DNA of 14,315 bases. Origin: Oscillospiraceae bacterium. GTDB taxonomy: Bacteria; Bacillota_A; Clostridia; Oscillospirales; CAG-272. Under the pieces are notes generated by a model. The model had not been told where the DNA came from. It saw only the letters and a list, made by a program, of their open reading frames with translations, and ran no database searches. Positions 14,167-14,315 of this stretch are shown in pieces (position 1 is the stretch's first letter; each line of letters starts with the position of its first letter). Location: positions 1 through 14,315 of the forward strand of contig SVSF01000044.1 in NCBI GenBank assembly GCA_015064425.1, given 5' to 3'. A program made the position numbers and the translations under genes.

Positions 14167-14315
14167 ATGTTGGATAAGATACAAATGGATCTGTTAAGAT
14201 CGGTGGCAGATCTTCACGAAGTACCTGCAGGAGCTTATAATATCCGCTCAAACGGCGGACTCGGTGGAAGAAACACAACGGAAAACATCAATATAGTTAC
14301 AAAGACGGACAAACC
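14167..14315 (+). CDS. sufB: SufB/SufD-family scaffold protein, 5' end only
   Basis: The first 49 complete codons are visible before the window ends. The start is ATG 14167, with GAGGAGG overlapping the sufC stop upstream. The sequence begins MLDKIQMDLLRSVADLHEVP and continues GAYNIRSNG...GRNTTENINIVTK, which resembles the N-terminal part of the single SufB/D-like scaffold found after sufC in Clostridia. The partner would form a complex with the SufC ATPase and build Fe-S clusters. Whether it is SufB, SufD or the single fused-role protein of the minimal system cannot be told from this part; the gene symbol is provisional. Confidence 0.75.
   Translation, partial: MLDKIQMDLLRSVADLHEVPAGAYNIRSNGGLGGRNTTENINIVTKTDK

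Overview
The window reads as a chromosomal housekeeping segment of a low-to-mid GC Gram-positive anaerobe, most likely class Clostridia (Bacillota). The basis is the ribosome-binding sites of AGGAGG type, TTGACA/TATAAT-like promoters, and Bacillota gene pairs: zapA with a U32 gene, maf with an mreB homologue, rny with ymdB, walJ near rlmH, and mnmG with rsmG. Placement below class is inference. I see no transposase, phage gene, CRISPR array, tRNA or rRNA. Nearly every base is coding, and no gene-free stretch exceeds about 200 bases.

Left part (1-5024). The 3' end of an 8-oxoguanine DNA glycosylase gene on the + strand runs into, and overlaps tail-to-tail with, a six-gene operon on the - strand. 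In transcription order this is zapA, a U32-family gene, dut, maf, a very degenerate mreB homologue, and nth. Three of its junctions are 4-bp or slightly longer overlaps. It combines a division-ring factor, a putative RNA-hydroxylation enzyme, two nucleotide-pool sanitising enzymes (dUTPase and Maf), an actin-like protein that has lost its nucleotide-binding residues, and a base-excision glycosylase. With the facing ogg gene, the left arm is rich in genome-protection functions.

Middle part (5025-9060). A divergent control region of 185 bp leads rightward into thiI (tRNA 4-thiouridine synthetase). Next comes rny (RNase Y) with its own near-consensus promoter, then ymdB (metallophosphoesterase), separated from rny by a structured 194-bp spacer carrying a UUCG-capped hairpin. 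A clear terminator follows ymdB.

Right part (9061-14315). A new promoter starts a tight + strand operon: an unrecognised 118-residue membrane protein, walJ (MBL-fold hydrolase), rlmH (23S rRNA methyltransferase), mnmG (tRNA wobble-U modification), rsmG (16S rRNA methyltransferase), sufC and the beginning of a sufB/sufD-type scaffold gene cut by the window end. The theme is RNA modification followed by Fe-S cluster assembly. Several enzymes encoded here (Nth and, on family grounds, the U32 protein) need Fe-S clusters.

The most unusual item is the MreB-like protein (862-2013). It keeps the fold landmarks of MreB, but both phosphate loops, the catalytic Glu and the adenosine-site glycines are replaced, and mreC and mreD are absent from their usual place. 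The rest is largely ordinary core genome.
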